A stretch of DNA of 64,000 nt from Pannonibacter carbonis (lineage in GTDB: Bacteria > Pseudomonadota > Alphaproteobacteria > Rhizobiales > Stappiaceae), in contig NZ_PUDR01000006.1 in NCBI RefSeq assembly GCF_003012935.1, forward strand, positions 62,001 through 126,000, written 5' to 3'. Below are positions 18,386 to 27,590 of this stretch, one piece after another. Numbering within the stretch: position 1 is the first letter of the stretch; every line of letters begins with the position of its first letter. The position numbers were made by a program, and so were the translations under genes. The notes beneath the pieces are model-generated. The model ran no database searches. It was not told the DNA's origin and saw only the letters and a program-made list of their open reading frames with translations.

Positions 18386-18790
18386 ATGACAGAGCAAACC
18401 TCCTGGAACCGCGCCGATGTGGAGGATGTCATCCGCACGCAGGCGGAGACGGACGCGGCCTTCCGCGCCAAGCTGATAGAGGATCCGCGCGGGGCGATCG
18501 CCGAACTGTTCCGCGTTGAACCAAAGGCCGGGCTCACTTTCACAATTGTCGAGGAACAACCGGGCGAAGTGGTGCTGGTGCTGCCGGCCGCACAGGACGA
18601 GCTGTCGCTGGCGGAGCTGGACCAAGCCTCGGGCGGGGCAACCTACACGATCCGGTTTGGCAACAGCACCCCTCCGGGAGCCTGGGTGTTCCAGAAACCG
18701 GGAGATTCCGGGTTCGGCTCCAGCATCGCCTGGAAAACCCTGCCAGGTGGTGCGTCGTCACCGGTCCTGCCCTACAGCTGGTGGATCTAG
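18386..18790 (+). CDS. NHLP-type RiPP precursor 2 (double-glycine)
   Basis: A 134-residue paralogue of the preceding gene, 21 bases downstream and surely co-transcribed; AAGGA lies 7 bases before the ATG. The leader repeats the same pattern: TQAETDAAFRAKLIEDPRGA, then TFTIVEEQPGEVVLVLP, then SLAELDQASGG (GG at 83-84). The 50-residue core differs completely from that of precursor 1: ATYTIRFGNSTPPGAW at the start, Gly/Ser/Pro-rich in the middle and PVLPYSWWI at the end. No cysteine. A conserved leader with divergent cores is typical of RiPP precursor families that share one processing system. Confidence 0.85.
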   Translation: MTEQTSWNRADVEDVIRTQAETDAAFRAKLIEDPRGAIAELFRVEPKAGLTFTIVEEQPGEVVLVLPAAQDELSLAELDQASGGATYTIRFGNSTPPGAWVFQKPGDSGFGSSIAWKTLPGGASSPVLPYSWWI

Positions 18791-18928
18791 GCCAGGAGGG
18801 CCGGGACAAGGCCTGGCGGCGGCACGGTGCGTATCGACACCTGGCACCGCGCCGCCAGCGAAGTTAACCTTCTGGAAAGGGAATCCTTGCAACGGTGATT
18901 CCGAAGGTCTCGGCCAAGGAGCCAGCCG

Positions 18929-19948
18929 ATGATGATCCTGAACAGCCTGAAGACAGCCATGAGCTTTGCCGGCGGCGGGATGACCCGTGCCACTGGCACT
19001 GGAACTGGCAACAGCGGCGGGCTGTCGGGTGCAGGCGGCAAGTCACAGGGCCCCCTGCCCGGCCTGACCCTCAGCGACGAGCTGGTCGAGGACATCAAGA
19101 AAAGCGTCGAGACCAGCCAGAGCCTGCAGCGCTCGATGGAAAGTGCGAGGGATGGCGCGCGCGGCGAGAAGGTCGCACGGCTGAAGGAAAAGATCGAGCA
19201 ACTGAAGGAGCGCATCCGCTTTGCCTCGCCGCAACAGGCAAAAGCGCTGATGAAGGAGCTGAAGCAGCTCGCCAAGGAGTTCAAGGGCGCAGCGAAGGAG
19301 CTTGGCAGCGAGGCCCAGTCCCTCGCCTCCCCCGCCGCCGCCGCTGCCGGTTCCGGGCTGATCCAGCCCGATGGCGGCGCCGCAACTGCCGAGATGCTGG
19401 CGGGAGCCGCACCGGTGAACCAGACCGATCCTGCCCGCCAGCCAGACCCCACGAAGACGGCCGACGCCGACGATCCGGAAGGCGCGGATGCGGCGGACCC
19501 GCAGGCCGACCGGCAACAGGACCTGCGCAAGGCGGTGCTGTCCTATGTCAGCGAACAGATGCGCGAGGAGATCATGGTCGCCGGCGGCCGGGCCGAGGCG
19601 ATGAAGCTGGAACGGGACGAGTTTGAAAAGATCGGCAAGGAGATCAAGTATCTCGCCGGTCAGATTGAACTCCTGCACAAGCTTGGCAAGGGCGACAGGG
19701 ATGACAAGATCCGCCGCGACCGAAAAGGCGTGCTGGACGCCCTGGAGGATGGCATCGACAGGCTGAATGACCCGAAAGTCATCCGCGCGATTGATGGCGC
19801 CATCGCGGCCAGATCGGCCCTTGGGACACAGCCGGATGCCCCCTCGGAGCCGGTGACCGCTGACGTTTCGCCCCAACTGGGCAGCCTCGCCTATAGCCTG
19901 CAGACCTCCGCATCCCTCACTGTTCCGGCTTCTGGCCGGGTGGCCTGA
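18929..19948 (+). CDS. Uncharacterised coiled-coil protein
   Basis: A 339-residue protein I do not recognise. The N terminus is Gly/Thr-rich without a clear signal peptide. Residues ~48-125 are strongly helical and charged (VARLKEKIEQLKERIRFAS, QQAKALMKELKQLAKEFKG), a probable coiled coil. A disordered Ala/Pro/Asp-rich stretch follows to ~190, then a second helical segment to ~295. No enzymatic motif is visible. The start is supported by AAGGAG 7 bases upstream; an immediate second ATG is an equal choice. It lies between the RiPP precursors (138 bases upstream) and the nrdJ paralogue (269 bases downstream), all on the same strand. Confidence 0.6.
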   Translation: MMILNSLKTAMSFAGGGMTRATGTGTGNSGGLSGAGGKSQGPLPGLTLSDELVEDIKKSVETSQSLQRSMESARDGARGEKVARLKEKIEQLKERIRFASPQQAKALMKELKQLAKEFKGAAKELGSEAQSLASPAAAAAGSGLIQPDGGAATAEMLAGAAPVNQTDPARQPDPTKTADADDPEGADAADPQADRQQDLRKAVLSYVSEQMREEIMVAGGRAEAMKLERDEFEKIGKEIKYLAGQIELLHKLGKGDRDDKIRRDRKGVLDALEDGIDRLNDPKVIRAIDGAIAARSALGTQPDAPSEPVTADVSPQLGSLAYSLQTSASLTVPASGRVA

Positions 19949-20116
19949 ACGGCAGCCTCTGGAACTCCGGCAACCGTCCCTGCCCGGGCGAGCCTCCCCT
20001 CCAAGATTCATGAAATATCGTTAACAGCGGCACGCCCAAGCGCGCACAAGGGCTTACCGGATCACAACCGTCGTACACGCAGATTTCGCAACCGGAACTC
20101 CCGCTTGGCGCGCATT

Positions 20117-20132
20117 CATTGCATTTGCAATG
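20117..20132. promoter_or_regulatory. Perfect-arm palindrome upstream of the nrdJ paralogue
   Basis: CATTGCA-TT-TGCAATG lies 85 bases before the start of the second nrdJ-like gene, in an otherwise AT-rich stretch. It could be an operator; the regulator is unknown. No NrdR-box pattern was found here, in contrast to nrdJ. Confidence 0.35.
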
Positions 20133-20217
20133 ATTGTCATGGGTTAACAAAAGATTAACATCCCCTGCGACGGCACCGAATCCTGACCCGGGCCAGGTTA
20201 TGCGTGAGGGGTAAACC

Positions 20218-23085
20218 ATGCGGATCCAGCGTCATTTCACCCGCGCGGGAAACTGCGCCTACAGCGACATCAGCTTCCGGACCCACACCAGTGAAGTGCG
20301 CAGTCCGGACGGGCGGGTGCTGTCACGCATGGAGGGCATCGAGGTTCCAGCCCAGTTCTCGCAAGTGGCGGCCGATGTCTTGTGCCAGAAATACCTGCGC
20401 CGGCGCGGCGTCCCGGCGCGGCTGAAACGGGTGGCTGAGGCGGGCGTGCCGGAGTGGCTGCAGCGCCAGGTCGCAGACGAGGCGGCGCTGGCGGACCTGC
20501 CTGAGGCGCTGCGGTCGGGCGGGGAAACATCGGCCCGGCAGGCCTTCGACCGGCTGGCCGGAGCCTGGACCTATTGGGGCTGGAAGACGGGAACCTTTGC
20601 CAGCGAAGACGATGCGCGCGCCTTCCACGACGAGATGCGGGCGATGATGGCGCTGCAGGTCGCCGCGCCCAACTCGCCGCAGTGGTTCAACGCCGGGCTG
20701 CACTGGGCCTATGGCATTGCCGGCGAGGCGCAAGGCCACTGGACGATAGACCTTGTGACCGGCACGGCGATCCCCTCGCCCAACGCCTATGAACGGCCGC
20801 AAGTGCACGCCAGCATCATCCTGTCGGTCGAGGACGATCTGGTGAAGGAAAACGGCATCATGGACCTGTGGGTCCGCGAGGCGCGGCTGTTCAAGTACGG
20901 GTCTGGCGTCGGCTCCAATTTCTCGCGCCTGCGCGGGGCCGGCGAACCGCTGGACCATGGCGGACGCTCGGCCGGTCTCCTGTCCTTCCTGAAAGTGGGC
21001 GACGTGGCAGCCGGCAGCCTCCGGACCGGAGCCACCACCCGTGCGGCCGCCAAGATGGTGGTGGTCGACATCGACCATCCGGATATCGAGGCCTTCATCG
21101 ACTGGAAGGTGCAGGAAGAAGAGAAAGTCGCTGCACTGGTCGCCGGCTCAAAGCTCGCCAAACAGTGCCTCACCCGGCTCAATGACCTCATCACCCAGCT
21201 GCATGAACGCCACTTTGCCGATGCGGCCTTCAAGCGGGACCTCGACCAGGCGCTGGCCGATGCCAGGTCGGCCCTCATTCCCGACAGCTACATCCAGCGC
21301 ATCCTGCAATATGCAAGGCAGGGCGGGGATGCGCTCGAGATGAAGACCTATGACATCAACTGGGATTCAGAGGCCTATCGTACGGTCGCCGGACAGAACG
21401 CCAACAACTCGGTTCGCCTGCCGGACAGGTTTCTGGCGGCGGTGGATGCGGACGCGCCCTGGCATCTGGCCGGGCGGACCGGACCAGGCCAGGGCCGCGC
21501 GATCTCGGCCAGGGCGCTGTGGCAGCGGATCACGCGGGCGGCCTGGGCTTCGGCCGATCCGGGGCTGCAGTTCGACACCGCCATCAACGACTGGCACACC
21601 TGCCCGAACGGCGGCCGGATCAACGGATCCAACTCCTGCTCGGAGTTCATGTTCCTCGATGACAGTGCCTGCGTGCTGGCTTCGCTCAACCTGATGGCCT
21701 TCCGCAAGGCCGACGGCCATATCGACATCAGGGCCTACCGGCATGCGGTGCGGCTGTGGACCATCAGCCTCGACATCTCGACCAGCATGGCGCAACACCC
21801 CTCCCGGGCGGTGGCGCAGAACACGCATGCATTCCGGCCGCTGGGCCTTGGCTATGCCAATCTCGGCGGTCTCCTGATGTCGCTGGGGCTCGGCTATGAC
21901 AGCGACCGGGCGCGGGCCACGGCGGCTGCGCTCACGGCCATCCTGACCGGAACCGCCTATGCGACCTCGGCGGAGCTTGCCGAACGCCTCGGCGCCTTCC
22001 CGGGGCTGGCGAGCAACACGGCGGCCATGGCGCGGGTCTTGCGCAACCACCAGAAGGCAGCACGCGGGGAAACCAGCCTTGAGGCCTATGAGGACCTGCA
22101 CAAGCCGCCATTGGCGCTGGATCTTGCGTCCCTTGAGGATACCGGCCTCGCAGAGGCGGCGACCACTGCCTTTGACGCCGCGTTGGCAGAGGGGGCAAAG
22201 CACGGGTGGCGCAATGCACAGGTCAGCCTGATCGCGCCGACCGGCACCATCGGCCTTGTCATGGACTGCGCCACGACCGGGATTGAACCGGACTTCGCCC
22301 TGGTGAAATACAAGACCCTGGCCGGCGGCGGGTTCTTCAAGATCATCAATGCGATGGTCCCGGATGCGCTGCGCCAGCTCGGATATCCCGAACATGAGGT
22401 TCGCGACATTGTCGCCCATGTGGTCGGGCATGGTACATTGGTCCAGGCGCCTGCGATCAACCTGGCGGCGCTGGCAGCCAAGGGCGTGCCGCAGGACAGC
22501 CTTGATGCGCTCGAGGCCGCCCTGCCGAGTGCGTCACATCTGCGCGATGTGCTGACCCCGACGGTGCTCGGCGTCGAGGCAACGGCTGCGGCGCTTGGCC
22601 TCGCGCCAGAGGCGGTGCCCCGGCCGGACTTCGACCTGCCGCAAGCCCTTGGCTTCAGCCGGATGGAACTGGAGGTTGCCAGCGCCCATGCCTGCGGCCT
22701 GCAGACCGTCGAGGGCGCGCCGCACCTGCGGCCCGAGCACCTGCCAGTCTTTGATTGCGCCACGGCCTGCGGTCGCAATGGCACACATTGGCTGACGATG
22801 GAGGCGCATGTTCGGATGATGGCGGCAGCGCAGCCCTTCCTGTCCGGCGCCATCTCCAAGACGGTCAACCTGCCCCGCCAGGCGAGCGTTGCGGACTGCG
22901 AGGCGGCTTACCGGCTGGCCTTTGACCTGGGGCTCAAGGCGATCGCGCTCTACCGTGATGGCTCCAAGCTGTCGCAGCCTCTGTCAGTGGGCGGGGCCCA
23001 TGCCGATCCGATCGCGGAGCTGTTCGTCACCGCTCCGGATCGGAACATTGCGGAGCGGCGGGCAGATCGGATGGCCACCGGCTGA
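20218..23085 (+). CDS. Degenerate class II ribonucleotide reductase paralogue (NrdJ-like)
   Basis: A 955-residue paralogue of the NrdJ at 11394, collinear from residue 1 to the conserved [13 protein letters not shown] near the end. It keeps the thiyl-radical loop (N472, C474, E476 in GSNSCSEFMF) and the second redox cysteine C485 (DDSACVLASLNL). However, the first redox cysteine is replaced by serine (S199 in QVHASIILSVEDD, exactly aligned with C199 of NrdJ). The protein also stops about 30 residues after the barrel, so the linker, the TSCPD-like region and the C-terminal CxxC tail are absent. Thioredoxin-driven turnover of ribonucleotide reduction should therefore be impossible. The frame is intact and GAGGGG lies 6 bases before the ATG, so it is probably expressed. 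Confidence 0.9.
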   Translation: MRIQRHFTRAGNCAYSDISFRTHTSEVRSPDGRVLSRMEGIEVPAQFSQVAADVLCQKYLRRRGVPARLKRVAEAGVPEWLQRQVADEAALADLPEALRSGGETSARQAFDRLAGAWTYWGWKTGTFASEDDARAFHDEMRAMMALQVAAPNSPQWFNAGLHWAYGIAGEAQGHWTIDLVTGTAIPSPNAYERPQVHASIILSVEDDLVKENGIMDLWVREARLFKYGSGVGSNFSRLRGAGEPLDHGGRSAGLLSFLKVGDVAAGSLRTGATTRAAAKMVVVDIDHPDIEAFIDWKVQEEEKVAALVAGSKLAKQCLTRLNDLITQLHERHFADAAFKRDLDQALADARSALIPDSYIQRILQYARQGGDALEMKTYDINWDSEAYRTVAGQNANNSVRLPDRFLAAVDADAPWHLAGRTGPGQGRAISARALWQRITRAAWASADPGLQFDTAINDWHTCPNGGRINGSNSCSEFMFLDDSACVLASLNLMAFRKADGHIDIRAYRHAVRLWTISLDISTSMAQHPSRAVAQNTHAFRPLGLGYANLGGLLMSLGLGYDSDRARATAAALTAILTGTAYATSAELAERLGAFPGLASNTAAMARVLRNHQKAARGETSLEAYEDLHKPPLALDLASLEDTGLAEAATTAFDAALAEGAKHGWRNAQVSLIAPTGTIGLVMDCATTGIEPDFALVKYKTLAGGGFFKIINAMVPDALRQLGYPEHEVRDIVAHVVGHGTLVQAPAINLAALAAKGVPQDSLDALEAALPSASHLRDVLTPTVLGVEATAAALGLAPEAVPRPDFDLPQALGFSRMELEVASAHACGLQTVEGAPHLRPEHLPVFDCATACGRNGTHWLTMEAHVRMMAAAQPFLSGAISKTVNLPRQASVADCEAAYRLAFDLGLKAIALYRDGSKLSQPLSVGGAHADPIAELFVTAPDRNIAERRADRMATG

Positions 23086-23333
23086 GCGGGGCAGTTCCTG
23101 CCGCCGGCGCGCCTGGCCTGCAATGCTGCGCCGGGACAGTCCGCGAGCTCATATTTCCGGGTTATGGAACGCTTAACAATTTCCTAACGCCGAATAGCCG
23201 CATCCAACTCACGGATTGCGGATCCGGAGGTTCATATTTTTCAAAATCAGATCAATAACTTGACTGAAAAGGATGAAGTTTCCGCTAGGTCAGATAAGGC
23301 CCGCAGCGCAGGCGTTGCAGAACAGCGCTCAAG

Positions 23334-23363
23334 CCTTCCCGGGCCTTCCCGGGCCTTCCCGGG
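23334..23363. repeat. Three tandem 10-base repeats
   Basis: CCTTCCCGGG occurs three times head-to-tail just past the 3' end of the EAL gene. Apart from this, the 312 bases between the nrdJ paralogue and the EAL gene show no gene. Confidence 0.8.
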
Positions 23364-23397
23364 CATCGCCTGCCGGCGCTAATGGTCTGGCCAATGG

Positions 23398-24999
23398 TCA
23401 GGCGGCTTCCTCGTCGTCCTCACTGGCCGACCGGATGGTGCCGCCAGCGGTGAGGGCATTGGCGAGATCGATGTAAAGCTTGCCGGGAAGCGGCGGGGCG
23501 AAAAGATAGCCCTGGGCTGCGGTGACGCCGAGTTCGCGCAGGCGCTCGACCTGCTCCATGCGCTCCACGCCTTCGGCGATGATGCCCATGCCGAGATTGT
23601 CGGCGAGTTCCACCATGGAATCGACGATGGTGGTGGAGCTGTCATCCGTGCCAAGAGCGTCGATGAACATCTTGTCGATCTTGATGATGTCGATGCCGAG
23701 CTTCTGCAGATAGGCCATGCCGCCGTGACCGGTGCCGACGTCATCAAGGGCCACGCGGACGCCAAGGGCCTGCATCTCGGCAATCAGCTTGCGGGCAAGT
23801 TCAAGATCCTGCAAGGGCAGACGCTCGGTCACCTCAACCACGATCTGCTGATACGCAATCGGAGATTTTCCGTATATCTCCTTGATATCCTCAATGATTC
23901 TTCGATCATCGAAGTGCCCGGCGAAGAGATTGACGGAGAGTTTCAGATCCGGATTCTCGGCATAGAGTTCGCCGACTTCGGTCACGGTCTGGCGCATCAA
24001 CAGGCGGGTCATTTCGAAGATATGGCCTGTGGTCTCGGCATAGGGCATGAACTGGCCAGGCGACACCATGGTACCATCCAGCCGGCGCCAGCGCATCAGC
24101 ACCTCGCAGCCGCGCAACCGGCCGGTCTCGATGTCCATGACAGGCTGGTAATAGGGAATGAATTCCTTGCGCTTGATGGCCGCGATGAACTCGTCATCCG
24201 CCTCGCTGTCCGGACGCCACGAGAACCAGACGCCAATGCCGATGAAGACCAAGGCAAAGCCGGCGCTGGCGGTGGCCACGATCATCTTCAGGTCCTTTAC
24301 CAGGCTGATTGCGGCCGTGCGCGGGGCCACCACAACGGCTTTGAGCGGGTACCGCGCGGAGGACAATTCCACCGTGATCACCTGGTCGGGATCCGCCAGT
24401 TCGGAACTGTAACCACCCACAGACATCCAGGGCACGTCATTGCCCAGCCGCAACTCCGCCCTTCGGAAAGCACGCAGGTATTCCGGCCCGGCGTCGATGG
24501 CGATCGCGGCGGGGGAAACTTCGGCAAACAGGCGGTTGGAATTGCCAAGGTTCCAGCTGACCACGGCAACATGGGTGCCGAGGAACTGCTGCTCCAGCAT
24601 GCCGATGCCGACCAGAGGCGCATCTGGCCGCAAGGCCGGAAGGATCGCCTCGCCGCCAATCGGACCATCGGGCACGATGCACATGCGCACGCCGTTGTGA
24701 TCAACAAGGCCGATCCGCTGCAGGTAGCCCAGTTCGCTGATGGCAGCGATGAATATCTGCCGGTCCTCGCGCGAACAGGTGACGGCTGTGTTGCGGTGCA
24801 GCTTCTGCAGAATCGCGACGGCACTGGAAATGGCATTCTCACCACGGGCAACGTAGCGTTCGGCCATCGCCGTCATTTCGGTGCGGGCATTGGTCAGCGC
24901 ATAGTTGTCGAGGACAAAATTTGCCGCAAGCAAAGGCGCGAGCGCCAACAAAAGGGACACCCCGACAGCCCGAAGAAAGATCATGTAGCGACGGGACAC
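23398..24999 (-). CDS. Membrane-bound c-di-GMP phosphodiesterase (CSS-like sensor + EAL)
   Basis: About 533 residues: a first membrane segment (FLRAVGVSLLLALAPLLAAN), a periplasmic domain of ~190 residues containing TCSREDR (CSS-motif-like redox sensor), a second membrane segment (MIVATASAGFALVFIGIGVW) and a C-terminal EAL domain. The EAL signature appears as GCEVLMRWRR, with NLFAGHF, EVTERLP, LDDVGTGHGG, KIDKMFID and AEGVER, so the metal-binding and catalytic acids are present and hydrolysis of c-di-GMP to pGpG is expected. The frame stays open to 25095, but that would leave only 29 bases for two divergent promoters, so an internal GTG at 24999 (VSRRYMIF) or the ATG at 24984 is likelier. Confidence 0.85.
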   Translation of the reverse strand: MSRRYMIFLRAVGVSLLLALAPLLAANFVLDNYALTNARTEMTAMAERYVARGENAISSAVAILQKLHRNTAVTCSREDRQIFIAAISELGYLQRIGLVDHNGVRMCIVPDGPIGGEAILPALRPDAPLVGIGMLEQQFLGTHVAVVSWNLGNSNRLFAEVSPAAIAIDAGPEYLRAFRRAELRLGNDVPWMSVGGYSSELADPDQVITVELSSARYPLKAVVVAPRTAAISLVKDLKMIVATASAGFALVFIGIGVWFSWRPDSEADDEFIAAIKRKEFIPYYQPVMDIETGRLRGCEVLMRWRRLDGTMVSPGQFMPYAETTGHIFEMTRLLMRQTVTEVGELYAENPDLKLSVNLFAGHFDDRRIIEDIKEIYGKSPIAYQQIVVEVTERLPLQDLELARKLIAEMQALGVRVALDDVGTGHGGMAYLQKLGIDIIKIDKMFIDALGTDDSSTTIVDSMVELADNLGMGIIAEGVERMEQVERLRELGVTAAQGYLFAPPLPGKLYIDLANALTAGGTIRSASEDDEEAA

Positions 25000-25124
25000 G
25001 GCGCAGCTTACACCTCTGATTGGTCCTTGCGACCTTGCGCCACAGACGTAAACATCGTTTGAACGGCGCGGGTCGAGACTCGCAGAACTATACATGATTT
25101 GACGTTTGTCGCTGGGAGATTGGC

Positions 25125-26021
25125 ATGCGTGCCCTGTTCATCGGTCAGTCCTACATAGACATCACCTTCCTCGCGGATGTTCTGCCAACCGGAGACGAGA
25201 AGGCGATTGCGCATGATTATTCCGTCAGTTTTGGCGGAAACGCCGTCACGGCGGCCTTCGCCTGCGCCAAGCTCGGTGCCCGCCCAGACCTGTTGTGCTC
25301 GCTGGCAGACGACTGGCTGGCGCGTATGTTCCTCGACATGGCGGCGCGCTACGGGATTTCTGTGCATGGGCGCAAGGTGCGCGAATCATCCCTGTCCTTC
25401 ATCATGCCGAAGGACGGCAAGCGCGCCATCGTGCGCTGCCGCGACAACGACTTCCTGCACCCCTTCCCGCCCCTCACCCTCACGGGCTGCCAGGCTCTGC
25501 ATCTGGACGGCCACATGCCCGATGCCGCCCTTCATTATGCCAAGGCCTGCCGGGACGCCGGCATCCTGACCTCGCTCGATGGAGGCGCCGTGCGTGAGAA
25601 CACCAGCGAGCTGCTGGGTTTCATCGATGTGGCGATTGTCTCCGAACGGTTCTGCGAGCAATTGAACCTCTCCGTGCCGGCGACGCTCGACTACCTCAAG
25701 GCCAAGGGCTGCCCGGTCGGCGGCGTAACGGTCGGCGAGCGTGGCATGTACTGGTATGAGGGCAAAGGCGGCGTGCAGCACATGCCCTCCCTTGCGGTGC
25801 CGAAAGACAAGGTGGTGGATACAAACGGCGCCGGCGACACATTCCATGGGGCCTATGTGGCATCCTATCTGTCCAACCGGACCGGTGCCTGGACCGAGCA
25901 TTTCCACTTCGCCCGGGCCGCCTCTGCCCATGCGGTGCAACACCTCGGCAATGAAGCCAGCCTGCCGGATCGCGCCGATATCGCTGCAGCCATTGCCACC
26001 TTCCCGGAACGGCAAGCCTGA
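25125..26021 (+). CDS. PfkB-family carbohydrate kinase
   Basis: A 298-residue ribokinase/PfkB fold kinase. The N-terminal substrate-binding GGNAVTAAFACAKLGA and the C-terminal DTNGAGDTFHGAY motif (anion hole and catalytic aspartate) are both intact. The substrate cannot be told from sequence; the family phosphorylates sugars, nucleosides and related alcohols. The gene is divergent from the EAL gene and has GGGAG 6 bases before its ATG. No sugar transporter is adjacent. Confidence 0.88.
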   Translation: MRALFIGQSYIDITFLADVLPTGDEKAIAHDYSVSFGGNAVTAAFACAKLGARPDLLCSLADDWLARMFLDMAARYGISVHGRKVRESSLSFIMPKDGKRAIVRCRDNDFLHPFPPLTLTGCQALHLDGHMPDAALHYAKACRDAGILTSLDGGAVRENTSELLGFIDVAIVSERFCEQLNLSVPATLDYLKAKGCPVGGVTVGERGMYWYEGKGGVQHMPSLAVPKDKVVDTNGAGDTFHGAYVASYLSNRTGAWTEHFHFARAASAHAVQHLGNEASLPDRADIAAAIATFPERQA

Positions 26022-26110
26022 ACTTCGGTGCGTTCGGGTATTTGCCATCCGGCGATCCCTCCGGACCTGTCCGACATCGCAGACTGATATCGAGCCCCCA
26101 CTGTTTCCGC

Positions 26111-26131
26111 CCCTGTCAAGCCTGACAAGGG
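26111..26131 (+). terminator. Possible terminator hairpin after the PfkB kinase
   Basis: CCCTGTCA-AGCC-TGACAAGGG forms a stem with one bulge, 90 bases past the stop codon and without a T run. The rest of the 371 bases before the next gene shows no feature I can support. Confidence 0.35.
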
Positions 26132-26392
26132 TGTGGATCGTCACCCAAACGCCCCCAGCTCAAGCCCGGCACCAGCTTGTGGTCATAATTTCGCCGCCGA
26201 TCTCTTCTCGATTGCTCCGGTCACACCGGCCGACGCGGTGGCGCGGAAGCTTGCGGTCACTCGCCATCGGCCAGATCCGGCCCGAGTTCTCTAGCCTGGT
26301 CGAGCCGGGCTCAATTTGCTTGCCTCGGGAATTGGCTTGGCGCATCGTGCCAGCCGGCAGGTTCCCTATCGTCATGTTTTGGAGTTTTTCGA

Positions 26393-27556
26393 ATGCGATC
26401 CTTTCTCCTGCGCGGTGTCAGCGCTGCCGTTGTTGGCCTGTTCCTGACCCATGGTGCCCTCGCCTTTGATCCGACCGGCAACGCAGTTGCCGACGCTTTC
26501 CTGAAGCGAATCGAGACGGGTGAGAGCAAAATCCTATCGGTCGGTGACGTTTCAGAAGATGGCGGCCAGGTCATGATCGAAGCGATCGTGATGGAGGGCA
26601 AGGCTCCGGAAGCTGGCAAGCTCGAGATCGGCGTCATCACGCTGACGGGGGCTGAGGAAAAGGCTGACGGCACTCTCGCGCTGGAAGGACTGGCGCTGGA
26701 GGAACTCACCCTCACGGCAGACAAGAGCGTCATCGCCATCGCGCAACTGGTCGCCACCGAAGTCATCATTCCCTCTGCCGCAGACCTCGCCAAGGCGGAC
26801 AGTTCCTCGGCGCCCGGCTACAGCACCGTCGAGATCGAGGGGATCAACATCCAGGACGAGAACAAGAAGGAAGTCACCGTCGATTCCGTCTATCTCGCAA
26901 CCAGCGCGAACGAAGGCAAATGGCCGACAGCAGGGGAACTGCAACTGACTGGCCTAGTCATCGATCCCGCCCAATATGAAGACGACGGCGCAAAGACCTT
27001 TACCGATCTGGGCTATGGCAAGCTGTCACTGGATATCGCCACCAGCTTCACCTGGTCGCCGCAGAGCGGCGATCTCGACATTCCGCAGCTCGACATCACC
27101 GGTGCAGACATGGGCACCTGGGCGATGGCGCTGAAAATCGGCGGCCTGACCGGCGATGTCGTCACCCAGCTGGAAGCGGCCAAGGACAACAGCGAGCAGA
27201 GCCTGGCCTTGCTGCAGGGCCTGACGGTCAACACGATCAGCGTGCGGTTCGACAACAACAGCCTGGTCGAACGGGTCCTCGACCAGCAGGCCAAGGGCGC
27301 CGGCACCGACCGGGCAGGTTTTGTCACACAGTTGAAGGCAGGCCTGCCGATGATGCTGTCCTTGTTGCAGAACCCGGAGTTCCAGACCTCGGTCAGCACG
27401 GCGCTGTCGTCCTTCCTCGACAAGCCCGGCTCACTGAAGCTTGAAGCCAAGCCGGGGCAGCCAGTCCCGGTTGCGCAGATCATGGGCACAGCCATGCTGG
27501 CACCGCAGACACTGCCGCAGGTTCTGGGCGTGGCGATCACGGCCAACGGCAACTGA
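26393..27556 (+). CDS. Secreted protein of unknown function, paralogue 1
   Basis: A 387-residue protein with a clear Sec signal peptide (MRSFLLRGVSAAVVGLFL... cut after GALA). The mature part is rich in beta-forming, acidic and Thr/Val/Leu segments such as GLALEELTLTADKSV. The C-terminal third (LVERVLDQQAKGAGTDRAGF, then PGQPVPVAQIMGTAM) resembles that of the downstream gene (MLEKQAKDAKLSADTL, then EKPVPVTQLIGMM), so the two form a family. I do not recognise a named domain. Periplasmic or outer-membrane-associated location is inferred. Confidence 0.75.
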   Translation: MRSFLLRGVSAAVVGLFLTHGALAFDPTGNAVADAFLKRIETGESKILSVGDVSEDGGQVMIEAIVMEGKAPEAGKLEIGVITLTGAEEKADGTLALEGLALEELTLTADKSVIAIAQLVATEVIIPSAADLAKADSSSAPGYSTVEIEGINIQDENKKEVTVDSVYLATSANEGKWPTAGELQLTGLVIDPAQYEDDGAKTFTDLGYGKLSLDIATSFTWSPQSGDLDIPQLDITGADMGTWAMALKIGGLTGDVVTQLEAAKDNSEQSLALLQGLTVNTISVRFDNNSLVERVLDQQAKGAGTDRAGFVTQLKAGLPMMLSLLQNPEFQTSVSTALSSFLDKPGSLKLEAKPGQPVPVAQIMGTAMLAPQTLPQVLGVAITANGN

Positions 27557-27590
27557 TCATCGGCCCGGCCTGAACCCAAGTCACCACAGG

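Noticed and set aside
17939-18790. Nitrile hydratase enzyme subunits
   Set aside because: Only the leader-like part resembles the alpha subunit; the metal-binding Cys-rich motif is missing and the GG site marks RiPP precursors.
23334-23363. CRISPR-like repeats
   Set aside because: Only three contiguous 10-base units without spacers and no cas genes.
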